A stretch of DNA of 64,000 bases from Pterois miles (lineage: Eukaryota > Chordata > Actinopteri > Perciformes > Scorpaenidae). Of this stretch, positions 10,506-21,949 are shown piece by piece. The stretch covers positions 3,291,001 to 3,355,000 of the forward strand of contig CAMQGK010000565.1 of the NCBI GenBank assembly GCA_947000775.1, given 5' to 3'. The notes below the pieces were generated by a model. It had not been told where the DNA came from. It made no database searches and was given only the letters and a program-made list of their open reading frames with translations. Made by a program: the position numbers and the translations under genes. Position 1 is the first letter of the stretch. Each line of letters begins with the position of its first letter.

Positions 10506-11447
10506 ATATCATATCGTCAGATTCTTGCTAAGACACAGCCTTAACATTTAGAGGAATTTTTAAGGAAAGTGAAACATTTTTCAGACATTGGAAGCAAGAA
10601 CAGATGAATACGATGCAGGATCAATATTTTACACTTACACATTTACATTTAAACCTGTGCAGCATAACAGTATAATCACTGCACATTAGTGCCTACTGTA
10701 ACGTCATAGTAGTTGCTGATTTACAGTAGGGCAGAGTGTTTTTTTCAGGTTTTCCCAGCCAGTGTAGAATTCACACCTGCACACAAGTGGCCATGAGCCA
10801 GCCTCTGAGTCTGAGCTACATTTGTCAAAAAAATGATTTAGCAACTACTATGATTGTAATGGAATATGAGCAGAAGGGTGGACAAATGATGAGAGACTAA
10901 TACGTGTATTACCCCATTTATTTTCTAAGGATTAGCTTTACTGTAATGAAAAACGACAATGGTGAATGGCTCTCCAGCAGCAGTTTGTTTGTTGACATTG
11001 CCTCTGGATCCTTCCCTCCTCTCGAGGAAGGATCATCCTCAGTTAACCTCAGCTTCAGTGAACGTCACTTAGATTTATGGCTCTCCTCCTCTCACCTGTG
11101 GCAGTACTTCTCTACAACAGGTCAACAGACAGACACTAAGCAGGCATGACGGTCACAATTTTACCCCCAATCTATCAGTTTGTCAGATTAATTGAAAATG
11201 TTATGTGCTGGTTTTCATTTTAAAATGAATAGTCTGGCTGCAGTTTTGTTTCACTTGCTTGTTGCTCCTTTTATTTCCCCTGAGGTAGCTTTAAGGTTGG
11301 AAAAATCATTGAATTATCGTGTCTACTGTCTGACAGTATCATTTATATTCTGTATCAGATTGTGGTTTTTCATTCAATTTTGTTCCACTAAAGGGACATT
11401 TTCTAGATTCAGCTCAGTATATTTGGTATCTCTGAAAACGTTGGAAT
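10506..11447. other. non-coding stretch, nothing recognised
   Basis: Single-copy-looking sequence. The frames at 10904-11149 and 11192-11608 have no domain, and the second runs into the SINE that follows. Confidence 0.5.
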
Positions 11448-11850
11448 CTCCTCTACAATTTCCATCCATCATCCATCGTCAACCGCTTTTCCCGTTAGGG
11501 GTCGCGGGGGGGCTGGAGCAGATCCCAGCTGGCATTGGGCGAAGGCGGGGTTCACCCTGGACAGGTCTCCAGTCCATCGCAGGGCACATAGAGACAGACA
11601 GCATATAGACAAACAACCATTCACACTCACATCCACACCTACGGGCAATTTAGAGTCATCAATTAACCTAAACAGAATGTCTTTGGACTGTGGGAGGAAG
11701 CCGGAGTAACCGGAGAAAACCCACGCTTACACGGGGAGAACATGCAAACTCCACACAGAAGAGCCCCAAGCTGGAATCGAACCTGCGACCCTCTTGCTGT
11801 GAGGCAACAGCGCTAACCACTGCACCACCGTGCAGCACTCCTCTACAATT
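11448..11850 (-). mobile_element. complete SINE-like element with 13-bp target duplications, minus strand
   Basis: The body at 11461-11837 is flanked by identical CTCCTCTACAATT at 11448-11460 and 11838-11850. Read on the minus strand it starts with a tRNA-like head (GGTGGTGCAGTGGTTAGCGC, then B box GGTTCGATTCC) and passes through GAGTTTGCATGTTCTCCCCG and GGTTTTCTCCGGTTACTCCG. It ends in a GGATGGAT-type tail, seen as TCCATCCATC at 11461. Perfect duplications show it is a single retroposition event and fairly young. Truncated relatives lie at 24622-24790 and 52760-52817. Confidence 0.92.
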
Positions 11851-12604
11851 TATAATGCAGTTTTTTGGGGTTTAAACAATATGTGGCTACACTGCAGAGT
11901 TTATGACCAACCCACCAATGTCGGTGTTAAGAGGTTCCCACAACTCCTTCAACCAGAATGGTAGATGAAAACAGAACCTCCAAAGTCTTAATCACACCTT
12001 AATTTCAGTATAATATACAATTACAAGAGCCAACCAACTTTAGTCTAATGCCTAGTAGCTCCCCTACAAAAGACCCAGATCAGTGGCAAATCGGCATTGG
12101 CTTGGCGCTCGAGGGCTATGTGTGAACTATCCACACATTGTGCCAAGAGGTTCACCAATGCGTTGTCGATTTATCGCAGACACATTCCACGCAGCATGCT
12201 AAATATTACTCTATCTGTCGGAGAGCTACAGCCCATGAGAGCGCAAGACACAGATTTAGAGGAAACCTGGGCGAGAGGTCGCCTGTCACTGCGTGTTGCA
12301 TTTGCAACATGGACCAAAGTTGTCGTTGCTCCTAGAGGGAAATAGATGAATAGCAAAGAAGACGTATAGAAACAGGCTATTTTGTGAACATGTGTGCCAT
12401 CAACAAGCATGACTACGTGCATGGTATTGCAAACTTTAACCGTGTCATCCCCCTTGTGTGTTTTTGTGACAAAACGTAGTTTGGAGACCAGACATACTCG
12501 TTGGGGATTCCTCCTGATGAAAGGTCTTGTTGTTTGTGTGACCCCCTGTTGCCAGTCAGTCATGTAGTGTGAACAGTACAGCCACCTGACGAACGAAAGT
12601 CCTG
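11851..12604. other. non-coding stretch, nothing recognised
   Basis: Frames at 12097-12345 (+) and 12171-12563 (-) overlap each other and show no domain. No repeat family is recognised with confidence. Confidence 0.45.
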
Positions 12605-13260
12605 TAGATGTTACGATTAGGCAAAGAGTGGACGCAGAAGCAGCACACGAAACACAACATCAGTAAAAGGGAATTTATTACAGATAGTCAGTGAGAATAT
12701 TGCCGGCGGCAGCAGGGCTTCTGGCTCTGGGAAGGAAGGATGCAGGGCGAAAGGGTGAACCGGCAGGTGGCGAAGAGTGAGATCCAAAAGCTCCAAAGCT
12801 CCTCTAGCGGAGCACAGCGTGGTGTGGTTGTCCAGAAATGGTGAATGAGTGGAAGCAGGCAGGCGAGCAGTGAGTGAGCAGAGCAGGAGTGGCTGGCAGG
12901 TTGCAGAGCTGAACACAACAGAAACAACAAGTAAGTTAAAAAAATGACAGGCTCAAAACAGAGGCAAGCAACAAAGTGGTGGCCTGGGACGAACGCTACC
13001 ACGGAGGGTGACTGAACGATCTGGAGGAGTATGGAAGGAATCCCAGGGTTGATATACTGCAGTGTTGTGAATGATTGGATTATACTCAGGTGTGCCAGCT
13101 GCGTACGCCCTGTAGGGGAAGGTCGACAGCCACGCCCGCCTGCACATAGACAGATAGACAAGAGGAGGCAATACAGGAAACAAAAGGACAGGGAAACACT
13201 GGGGAAAACTGGATCGGATTCTAAGATCATAATGGTAGCATGAACTTGGCTTACGGTCGC
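12605..13260. repeat. possible dispersed repeat, family unknown
   Basis: The wording (GGGAATTTATTACAGATAG near 12669, GGTGTGCCAGCTGCGTACGC near 13090) recalls a repeat class seen in many fish genomes. No other copy is present in this window and no terminal structure is visible. The 193-residue minus-strand frame at 12688-13269 is hydrophobic and Leu/Cys/Ser-rich, but has no recognisable domain and is not called as a gene. Confidence 0.3.
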
Positions 13261-13799
13261 CTCAGACATTTACAAAGCCCTCCGGCACTGGCTGAATTTT
13301 AATTATGGACAGTGTGAGTTCCTCACAATTGTTAGTGCAGTGCTCATCAGATGCCCTCAGCATGACCTGTGAGTGCAAACCCTCTATCTTCAACACATCT
13401 GTGCCTAGTTAAATGAAGGTTGTATTTTAGGCCCACTATAGTCAAGGAGACAACGCGGCCTGACTGTTAGTTTGACCACTCACCCCTATCTGACTTGCAC
13501 ATGTGGTCAGTCACTATGGCAACATGCTGAAAAGACTGCTTCCTGAGACTTTGTTGTGTTTGGGGTTTGGCAGGGCATTGTAACCTAGATATTATTTTTA
13601 GTCCGTCAGCGAAGGCCCAGTGTGTGTTGATTTAGGATGTGAGCTGAGTGCCTCACACAACCCTTTGAGTACACAACAGACCTGCAGAGCCTGTGTGACA
13701 ACATCAGATATTTTTACCTTTATATACTACTGCAAAATCATGTATTGATATTTTGCATCTCCAAGGCGCAGACATCTGTCAGCCAGTCTCAGGTCATTG
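13261..13799. other. non-coding stretch, nothing recognised
   Basis: Single-copy-looking sequence with no supported frame or repeat. Confidence 0.5.
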
Positions 13800-14275
13800 A
13801 AGTCATCATCAGCAGTGACAGTATGTGAAAAGCTCTCTGTTTCTCTGCTCGTCAGCTGTGTTGTCCCACACCCATCTGTGGCCTTTTATTGCTTTTCTCT
13901 CTCTCTCTTTTTTTTTTTTCTCTGAGTTTGTCTCTCTCTCTCTCTGTGGCAGGCAGTAATAAAGGTCTGACAGGCAGAGCGTGAAGGTCATGGTTATTAG
14001 ATGGTAAAGGCGAGAGCCACAGCTGGGCTGGGCTGGCCTCCTCTCTGGCAAAAGTGATAAGTTGTGTGCATTGGAACAGGGGGGAGCTTTTATTTGACAA
14101 AGTTTTTTTTTTTTCTTCCCTTTCAGCCACCTGGTTTGGTGAAGGGAAAAAAGCCCCAGGGTCTTTTGATAAAGTGTGAGGTGTGAGTGAGTACAAGGGG
14201 TGGTGATTATGAGCAAGCCAACAAGTTGAAATACTGTCCAAGTGTGTGTGTTTGTGTGTGTACGTGCATGTGAGC
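13800..14275. other. candidate conserved block interrupted by pyrimidine tracts
   Basis: Between CT-rich tracts at 13897-13945 and 14102-14123 lie complex segments such as GCAGTAATAAAGGTCTGACA near 13954 and GTCTTTTGATAAAGTGTGAG near 14161. They contain TTTATTG- and TTTGATA-type cores. Minus-strand frames here are Lys/Glu-rich products of the pyrimidine tracts. Regulatory function is inference. Confidence 0.25.
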
Positions 14276-14869
14276 TCATCTGACGGCCCCAGAGGTGTTC
14301 ACACCTGCTGCTTCTTCGGCTCCATTCGAGCTTCTGTGGCCAATGGTGCTAAAGCTAAGCTGTGACACATGCAGACAAATACGTGCTTCAATCCATTTTG
14401 GGATGAGATGGCAGCTTAATAAAACCTGTAGTGGCTCAGATATCCAATATCCAATAATCAAGTCCAAACATCTTAAAGTTTCACAAAAGCTGGGGAAGTT
14501 CAGTTGAAATCCAAAGTGGAAAAATTGTGTCTAAATACAAGAGCCAACTGAAGTCCATTTTCCCAGATGACACAGTGTAATGTAATGTAATATTTTCATT
14601 CAAATAAAACAACCGTCATAATACATTAGAACAGATCATAACTAATATTGTTCCCTCCAAACAATGTTGGCACTGTAAGGATAATATGACTCTTATATAG
14701 TAATTTATTTCACTGTTAATGGCAAAACACCATTAACAGAAAAAAATGAGAAACTGCAAAGCTGCATTATAATGCATATAATTCCACTATTAATCCAAAT
14801 ATGATAACAGCATATATTGTTTGGCTAGAGCATTTAGAGCATTAGAGCATTTTTTGATTAAGACATGTA
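14276..14869. other. non-coding stretch, nothing recognised
   Basis: AT-rich single-copy-looking DNA with a small TAATG tandem near 14577-14591. Confidence 0.45.
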
Positions 14870-15640
14870 GGATATGCCGAGATTATTCGGGTTTCAAGAG
14901 CATTTTTTTGAACATGTATACAGCACATTTGGAATATGCATCACAATTGGGGTTTTAAGGCAGTTTGCGACACACGGTCCAACTGCTTCTTGCCTATTTG
15001 CATCCAGCTCTGTGCGTTGTACACAAACCAACAAGCCAACAGTTTGCAGAGATGCTTGCCCAAAAGAAAAGCCCACATTTCTGGTCAGTAGCAGAAACAC
15101 ACGACTTTTAAACATTATGAAAGACTTGGATATCAACAGGTTTGTGGATATCCTGAAATACTGCAGCGTCGACCTTGTCGAGAGCGTGGCTGGAGGAATG
15201 AAAGATGGCGGCTGTGTTCACACGGTCCAACAAATCCGCCAGGTTATGCTAATCAGAGTATGCACGACTCCAGTAAACGGGAATATTAGTGATTTATTTT
15301 CATTAGCCATGTAAATAGCTTAATAGGAATATCAGAATAAAGACGAAAAACTGATGTACTGTATTTTTGCCTGCATAACACATATACAGTAGTTAATGTT
15401 AATCATATGATGCTAATAGCCAAAATCGACGTTGGATGATATGTCACCCAACAACTCCCAAATAAAAGTTACAGTTCACTAACTTAAAGAGGTGTTTGTG
15501 CATTGTACTAACACCAACAGCTGGATTAGACCTCTCGCCGACAAGGCAAAGTCTGCATATTCTGAATTTACTTGAAAAATGGAGATCTGTGCAAGCAGTC
15601 TGCCTTATTGTGAAGGAACATTGCAAAGCTGTTGTGCCTC
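14870..15640 (+). repeat. dispersed repeat containing a transposon-protein relic
   Basis: The text from about 14874 through AATATGCATCACAATTGGGG and on to GCCGACAAGGCAAAGTCTGC near 15537 resembles a repeat class I recall from other fish genomes. Its long frame (14874-15314) is largely non-protein repeat text, apart from the C-terminal part annotated separately. Ends and duplications are not resolved. Confidence 0.45.
15115..15262 (+). pseudogene. possible Myb/SANT-like DNA-binding domain relic
   Basis: The segment beginning MKDLDINRFVDILKYCSVDL and continuing with VAGGMKDGGCVHTVQQIRQ has the spacing of the trihelix Myb/SANT-like domain that accompanies PIF/Harbinger-type transposases in fish: a hydrophobic first helix, a V.xGM motif and an R/H-T-xQQIR third helix. 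The conserved Trp positions are missing and the text soon becomes non-homologous, so it is a decayed fragment. The family assignment is from memory and is tentative. Confidence 0.35.
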
Positions 15641-16129
15641 TCAATCTGCAGTTGTACTCATCGAATGTGGACCACAAAATCTAAGTATTTACTCTACTAC
15701 TTTTTATGTACAAAGTTTATGTGATTACAGCACTGAAAATTTAGTTTTAATTGGTGTAATTTTACACAGTGCACATAGTTTGGATCCAAATAGGTGTAAA
15801 GTTTTAATGTTACTACTAAGGAAATGATTAACCATTGGCCATATTGAGCTTGAGCAATCAAACAAGGAATATAAAACCACTGTCAGGTTGTAGCTCTGTC
15901 TGAAAAAACTAATACCTCTGTTTTCAGGTTTTTAGAAAAGACTTTCTTGTTGATTTATCACAAAGCAAAACAATAGCTATAACTTGATACCCATATAAGT
16001 GGTCTACACTTGGGAGCAAAAGAGAATCAAACCGAAATGTAATAAGTATAGATGATTTGTCTTATCTCCTCTTTTTTTATCAAAAATATTGCCTTTGGGT
16101 GACATCCAACTTTTCTCATAGCCAGTGCC
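15641..16129. other. non-coding stretch, nothing recognised
   Basis: AT-rich sequence; the frame ending at 15827 is a continuation of the repeat upstream and lacks a domain. Confidence 0.45.
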
Positions 16130-16720
16130 AGAATCTGACTCGTCCAAACCTCAAGTATTCTCAAGTGGGCTCAGAGCTGCTTTGGAAAAATAGTGCAGAG
16201 AGAGAGAACGCAAAATGGAGTAGCTCCACATGATGATGATGCATTCAGCAGAGACTGAATCAGCCTGCTTTTCTCTACCATGTACAGAAATCTATCATCT
16301 CCCAAAGCGTTCTAGGATGAACTCCTCTCCAGCCTCATTTGCATTGATATGAAATTTGGACAAAAATCCGATAAAGGGGGGACACCCCTGGGTGATTACG
16401 GGGTCACTAGCCAACCACAAAGGAGAATCCCTACAAGCCGCCGCCGCCACGGCCAAGAAAAGAAGCACCGCGTCGGACGAAAACAGGACCCAGACTAGGG
16501 TTCATTGTGTCTACTATCTGTCTACACAATGAGCCGTCTCATTCTTTGGGACGGGTGTCAGGAGTTCAGCCTTTATCGCCACGACCTGCGTTTGACCTCA
16601 CAGGAGGGTAGAGATGCAGCTGAAGAGGCCTCGTCGAGGCCGCGGAGACAGAAACACACACCCCGGGGTGCTTCTATTGGGTTCATCACTCAGGAGGAGG
16701 TAGTAAAACAACAACGACAC
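16130..16720. promoter_or_regulatory. candidate regulatory block with an octamer motif
   Basis: An octamer ATTTGCAT (16337-16344) lies within GCCTCATTTGCATTGATATG, followed by AAATTTGGACAAAAATCCGA. A GC-rich part (GGGTGATTACGGGGTCAC near 16390) carries a homeodomain-like GATTAC and a RUNX-like AACCACA (16415-16421). A 99-residue frame at 16505-16804 starts in the block, but it has no recognisable domain, no convincing splice context and a poly-Lys end, so it is left uncalled. Enhancer function is inference. Confidence 0.3.
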
Positions 16721-17135
16721 ACATTGACATATGCAACACACACAGACCTAAATGCACAGAAGAAAAAAAAATCTAAAACATGCCTACCCACCCTCCTCTG
16801 CTGATGGCTTATGATGGGCAGATAAAGAGTTTAAGTAAACACTAACAGCTACAGAGTGATGAGCAGAGTTATGGGGCCCCCTGACAACAACGTTTATTGT
16901 TTTGTGAAGAGAGAAGAGGTGAGGGAGAGGATCAAGAAGTCAGGAATGACAGAGTTTCAACCATATCTTCAGCTGGAGAGCAGGTTGGACTGGATGTTTC
17001 TGACGTCAAAACATCTGAGTAGACAAACATCTGCAGGCATGAGCACCTAATACATAAGGCTGGTATGTTACGGCTGGGTGATAATTTCATATTTTAACAG
17101 ATATAAAGACTTTGGTCTCTTTTGATCAGATTTTT
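16721..17135. other. non-coding stretch, nothing recognised
   Basis: No gene or repeat is recognised; the frame 16856-17050 has no domain. Confidence 0.45.
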
Positions 17136-17493
17136 GTGCCTCCGCACCAGCGGCAACTGTGACTGGATATGTTTTCGGGGTGTCCGTCCGTCCGTTTATC
17201 CATATATACCATTTTCAAGAATGCGATATCCTGTGAATGTTCATATTTTGGGAATTTCTTCATATTTGGCACAAATGTCCACTTTGACTCAAGGATGAAG
17301 TTACTCAATTTTGGTGGTCAAAGGTCAAGGTCACTGTGGCTTCACGTCCTTCTCATGAACCCGATATCTTGGCTACGCCTGGAGGGAATTTATTCAAATT
17401 TGTCAAACTTCCACTTGGGCTCAAGGATGAACGCATGTTTTTAGTCTAATGAAATGATGAAGTGAGGACAGCTTGACTGGTTAGTGGAGGCAC
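17136..17493 (+). mobile_element. non-autonomous element with GTGCCTCC inverted ends
   Basis: The left end is GTGCCTCCGCACC (17136-) and the right end GGTTAGTGGAGGCAC (to 17493), an inverted pair. The interior has the diagnostic CCGTCCGTCCG run at 17183, AATTTCTTCATATTTGGCAC, ACTCAAGGATGAAG and GGTCAAAGGTCAAGGTCACT. A second copy with the same order of words lies at 52479-52877. The frames on both strands here are repeat text. Confidence 0.75.
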
Positions 17494-17741
17494 TCACTCT
17501 TAGTCGATTAGCTGACTAATTGGACGTTTTGATCTTAGTCGACTATGATGTCTTTAGTCGATTAGTAATTTTTCATGCTTTTTCATGCTGAATGACTCAT
17601 TTTCATAAAACCTATGAGCATATCTCTCTTAAACACATGATTTAAAGTGGTGCTTTTATGTGATTCTTTGAATATGATCAAATCAACTAATTACAAAATC
17701 GTGTTAGTCGACTAATAATTCTTTGGTCGAAGACAGCCCTA
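17494..17741 (-). mobile_element. hAT-like element fragment abutting the previous element
   Basis: Repeated AGTCGACTA/AGTCGATTA words (17503, 17538, 17557, 17706) and a right end GGTCGAAGACAGCCCTA match a hAT-like family with a TAGGGCTG terminus. The left terminus is absent and the fragment starts directly at the end of the GTGCCTCC element, so one element probably inserted in or beside the other. Confidence 0.6.
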
Positions 17742-18232
17742 GTGACTAGCTTACGAACACAGTGGAGCATTTAGCAGCTAAGGAGCTGGATAGGAAGGTG
17801 ACTATAGGCCTTAATTCATCAGGTGACGTGACTCCAAATTAATGCTAATGTTGCTCTGTGTTTGCTGGGTGACTAAATCATATTTGTTGTAACTATGTAA
17901 GGCTATAATATGACAGTAATAAATAACAACAGTTTTGTTTTCAGTCTGTTCCATTGCTACCAAGTGGTCGAAAAAACCAACAGCGAATGCAGCTTTAAAT
18001 CAAGAACTGTCTAAGAAATAAGTTAGTGTTTCTCATCCAGTACTGTACATACACACAGCACCACCATAATCATAGCCAACACAGTCATTATCATCCTCAT
18101 CACTGTCGTCATTTTAACTGTCATCAGTTGAACCGCTCATTTATTCATCAGCATGAATTACCCAGATCCCAACCTAACAGCAATATTATAAAGTGTTATT
18201 CTTCCATAGGCAAGAACCCCACCTCACCCAGC

Positions 18233-18234
<2 letters not shown>
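17742..18234. other. non-coding stretch, nothing recognised
   Basis: AT-rich DNA with a His-rich spurious frame near 18026 created by ATCATC/CACCAC words. Confidence 0.45.

Positions 18235-18298
<64 letters not shown>
18235..18298. repeat. (CA)n microsatellite
   Basis: Thirty-two perfect CA units. Confidence 0.98.
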
Positions 18299-18300
<2 letters not shown>

Positions 18301-18512
18301 CCTCTGCGAGGGAAACACACTTGTTTGATTTCCACTGGTTTCGGAACAGATTAAACGCCAGTGCTCGGGTCTCGGGTCAGCACCACCGCTCATACTGTAC
18401 AAACATTCCACATCCGTCTGAGGACAGGGCGGACCTGCCGTCACTCAGAGAGGGTGGAAAACATTTACAGTCACACCATTTGGGCAGCCAGCAGGAGCTA
18501 TGTCAGCTTCAA

Positions 18513-18558
18513 CCACACACACACTCACACTCACACACTCACACACACACACACACAC
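18513..18558. repeat. (CA)n with CACTCA interruptions
   Basis: CA units interrupted three times by CT. It lies 215 bp from the previous microsatellite. Confidence 0.95.
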
Positions 18559-20019
18559 GGTGGTGGTGTTCTCGTCACTTGTGACGTAAACTAACTAGGC
18601 TTCCTTTGTGATCAGGTACATTAGTGATTGGTATATCATTTAATGTTCAGTGAGCTGGTGAACTTGAGATGTCAGGTCAAGGTAAACCAGCAAGCGATGA
18701 ATTGTGCCTTGCAGTTAAGGATATACGATACAACTTTGGCGTATCAGCGGCGTGTTATCAATACAAAGTCAGAGGATGGACGCTACTGACTGACAGCGAA
18801 TGCATCTGCTCCATACGGAGTCTCAGCTCAGAGTAGCAGGTGTCATATTTCACACACGGGATGAGAGAGAGTTTAAGAGTCTAGGGTTAACGTAAGCATG
18901 CTACACATATTGACCGTCATCTTTTCTTGTAAAATGTTTGGTGTAATTGATACCGAACACCGGTGTTGTCAGAAGTTTATTAACTGGTGGAAAGATTTCT
19001 TCACCGTCACATCCCTACTCTCTAGTCAGCTGCTGCGCCACCATGTACTGTATATAAATATTGCAAACCTCCTGAAAAACAGAACCACGTAGCAGTCACA
19101 GTTTTTAGAGTTGTGTTTCTCAGTTATTTGCCCCATCATGTGCTGCAAGTGTGTCTTGATATGTCTTGGCTTGACAGTAATATTGTCTTCATTGCATTCC
19201 CTGTTGACACAGCAGCCATGCACTCCATCACACTCCAGCTCTTGTCTCTTAGTGTAAAGTCGGGAGAGGAAAACCAACACACAGTCCTAACTCTGCCAAT
19301 CCACTCCCCTCTTCTCGTTTTGGCGTCGCTAGGCAGCCTTCTTTTTTTTCCCGTCACCCTCTTTCTCTTCCTCCTTTCGTGCATCTGAAAGGGGTCAATG
19401 CCTCTGCATGATGAAACCACGGGGCTAAAAGTCTTTGGGCCAGACACTGGAGGAGTCCACTACTAATTGCTCTCAGCGAATCCCCGACCATTGTCCTCCA
19501 CTGGGTTTGAATTTGAATTTGAATGGAAGGAGCTAGCTGGTGCTGAGAGTGTAAGGTACACAAATGACTGTCACTGGGAATGGATAGCAGCGCTACAGGG
19601 ATTGTGAACTTGTCCCCTAAATAAGCACTGTTGGCTTTTTGGCTTTTTGGCTCTGCATAAGTTACGGTGTGTTTGCACTAGCATAAGCGCCATATTGATG
19701 TACGCTTGGCTGAAGTAGTATTGGGATTGAATGGGAGATGTTTTGGGGTGGACATTTTGTCAAGAGGATTTCTTTTTGGCTGTGATGGAGCGGTGCTACC
19801 ATGTTCCCTGCCCTTTTGCAGAATTACATCACATCATTACACATAGGCATGAAGAGGGAGCAATAATTAGCAGCCCAAAGCTGTTCCACTTGATACTTAT
19901 ACTTTTTTATTCTTATTTGCCTTTCTCTTCATCTGTGACTGTGAGGACACTGTAAGACAAGTTCAAGTTGCCCCTCAAGTACAAAAGCTAAGTCAATAAG
20001 TCCAAAAGAAAGATGGAAA
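18559..20019. other. non-coding stretch, nothing firmly recognised
   Basis: Overlapping frames on both strands (18898-19563) show no domain. A small (GAATTT)n tandem lies at 19507-19525 and a duplicated TTGGCTTTT near 19631-19650. No gene is supported. Confidence 0.45.
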
Positions 20020-20490
20020 GACAGTGAGACGGACTGGCCAGGTCTGCCCCGACAGACAGACAGACAGCTGAACAAATTGCCAGACCTCCCCCTCCCTGCA
20101 GTTCACTTGTTCCTTCTCTATAGAAGCGAGGGTCCTGGTCCGTGTCCCCTTCTTCTCCTATCCCACTAGTGGTTAATTGAGCCCCTGCCAGGCCTCGCCC
20201 CTTTATTACCTCCATTTGTCAAAGCCTGCAGGCCTGAATGGTGCCAGAGACCTTATACAAATGAAGAGCCTCCTCGCCTCTCCATCTCTCTCCATCCCTC
20301 CAACCCTTTATCGCTGTCTCCATCCCCGAGAGCAAACAGGTCTGACCCGGGGCAGTTCAGGGCAAACAGTGGCTCAACAAAGGCGGTGGCTCGGTCAGTG
20401 GGTGTGGGCAGGTGGCTGATGTTCTCCCTGACACCTCCAAGGTCAGTGGCGCTAAATCTCACTGTTAGCTTACTGCACCTTGTGGCACCC
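20020..20490. other. candidate conserved non-coding block
   Basis: Complex sequence with GTGGTTAATTGAGCCCC near 20169, CCCTTTATTACCTCCATTTG near 20199 and GACCTTATACAAATGAAGAG near 20249. It contains TTAATTGA and TTTATTAC homeodomain-type cores and no window repeat. Frames on both strands lack domains. Function is inferred from texture. Confidence 0.3.
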
Positions 20491-21245
20491 ACATCTTCTG
20501 CTCCTAAAAGAGCGTCATAGTTTTGTTGTTGATCAGTTCAGACCTTGTAGACCTCAAAATGGGAGACAGGTGTACAGTGGGAGGTATTGTACGGCGCCAG
20601 AGTCTGTCCAGTGTGAGGCTGTCATCAGCACATGTGCTGCTGCCATCCCGTGGTCCACATACTGCAGATAAGAGCAGCCATTCAGCCAAGAAGCCATTCA
20701 CTATAGTCATCTTTGTTTGCCCAGGCCAGAGACAGACCTGTAACGTACAGAGAAAGACATGGGAGGAGGGGGCAGGAGCTCTTACAGGCAGAACAAAATA
20801 CAACGAAGAATGACAGAATGACGGAAACAGAGATAGAAAGGGAGTCCGTGCGGTGCCATATGGAATCGAAGAACACAGGCGACTGTTTGTCTGTGCTACG
20901 TGTGTCGGCTGCCACACGCACCATATCAGATTAACGCAGAATTAGAATTAGAATTGAAGTCGGCCCAGACTTTCATAAAGCCGTGCTGCGGCTGGCTAGT
21001 TCGTCCTTGTCATAGACACAATTACTGTCTAAAGGGCCAATTTACTGATCTCGGACCTGAATCATTCTGTCCTGGTGTCATGTAAAATGGAGGCATACAG
21101 TATCAACATGTTTTGTGCTTTAACTTACCTTAGCTCAGCTTACACCTTTCTGCTTAAGTAAAAGTCCACAGCCTGCAATGTAAAAGGTGTCATCTAAAGG
21201 AAAGCCCAGTTTTCATACTCAAAAACCTGAGAAATTTGTCTTGTT
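20491..21245. other. non-coding stretch, nothing recognised
   Basis: Several overlapping frames on both strands, the longest 137 residues on the minus strand, have no domain and compete with each other. A small (AGAATT)n occurs near 20939. Confidence 0.45.
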
Positions 21246-21517
21246 TAGAGCTGCTATCAGTCAACTATCAATCATTTAGGTGTCAACTAACAAATGAATC
21301 ACCTACTATTCTGATGATCGATTAATCTCTTTGGGTAATTTTTTTTTTTTTTTTTTTACATAAAAAAGTGAAAATTCATTATCTTCAGTTTTGGGAAACA
21401 AAGATTGACATTTTTCACCATTTTCTGACATTTTATACACCAAGCAACTAATTGATTAATCTAGAAAATAACTGACAGATTAATCAACAATGAAAATAAT
21501 TGTTAGGTGCAGCCCTA
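21246..21517 (+). mobile_element. hAT-like MITE with TAGAGCTGC / GCAGCCCTA ends
   Basis: Inverted ends TAGAGCTGC (left) and GCAGCCCTA (right). Flanking 8-bp words GTCTTGTT (21238-21245) and ATCTGGTT (21518-21525) agree at 6 of 8. The interior has a 19-bp poly-T and TTTTTCACCATTTTCTGACA and ends in ATTAATC-type words. It is a short, old, non-coding element. Confidence 0.75.
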
Positions 21518-21949
21518 ATCTGGTTTGCCTACTAGGAGATGAAGAAAATAAAGTTTAGTGTTGATGGCTGATGACATGCTGGAGAAAAAGTGTACTGGAT
21601 ATGATACTAGATATTCAAGGCTTTTCAATAACACCAAAGTGTTTACCTTTGTGCCTTCACGTAGGGCCAGTCAAAACTATGAATATCTCCATATTAGAGC
21701 AAACACTGATATAAGTGTTACATGTCTATTAATCTATCCACACATCTTCATTTAGCTTGTGTGGTATCAAAAAGATAAAGACAAACTATAAAGCAAGGAC
21801 TGGCTGTCTGTATGTAGGTATGTCCTTTGCATATCGGAAGAACGGGTCATCTGTTCTACTGCACACTTGGCAGGTGCATTGATCGATTGATGGACCCAAG
21901 GACATGTGGTGTTGAATATGATGCAATTTAGACATGGTCACGATTAATA
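21518..21949. other. non-coding stretch, nothing recognised
   Basis: No gene or repeat recognised. Confidence 0.45.

Noticed and set aside
11760..11837. Functional tRNA gene on the minus strand
   Set aside because: The tRNA-like head continues into a SINE body with target duplications, so it is part of the retroelement.
14874..15314. 146-residue intact gene
   Set aside because: Most of the frame is non-protein repeat text; only a short C-terminal part resembles a DNA-binding domain.
16505..16804. 99-residue frame in a conserved-looking block
   Set aside because: No recognisable domain, ends in a poly-Lys run; kept only as a candidate regulatory block.
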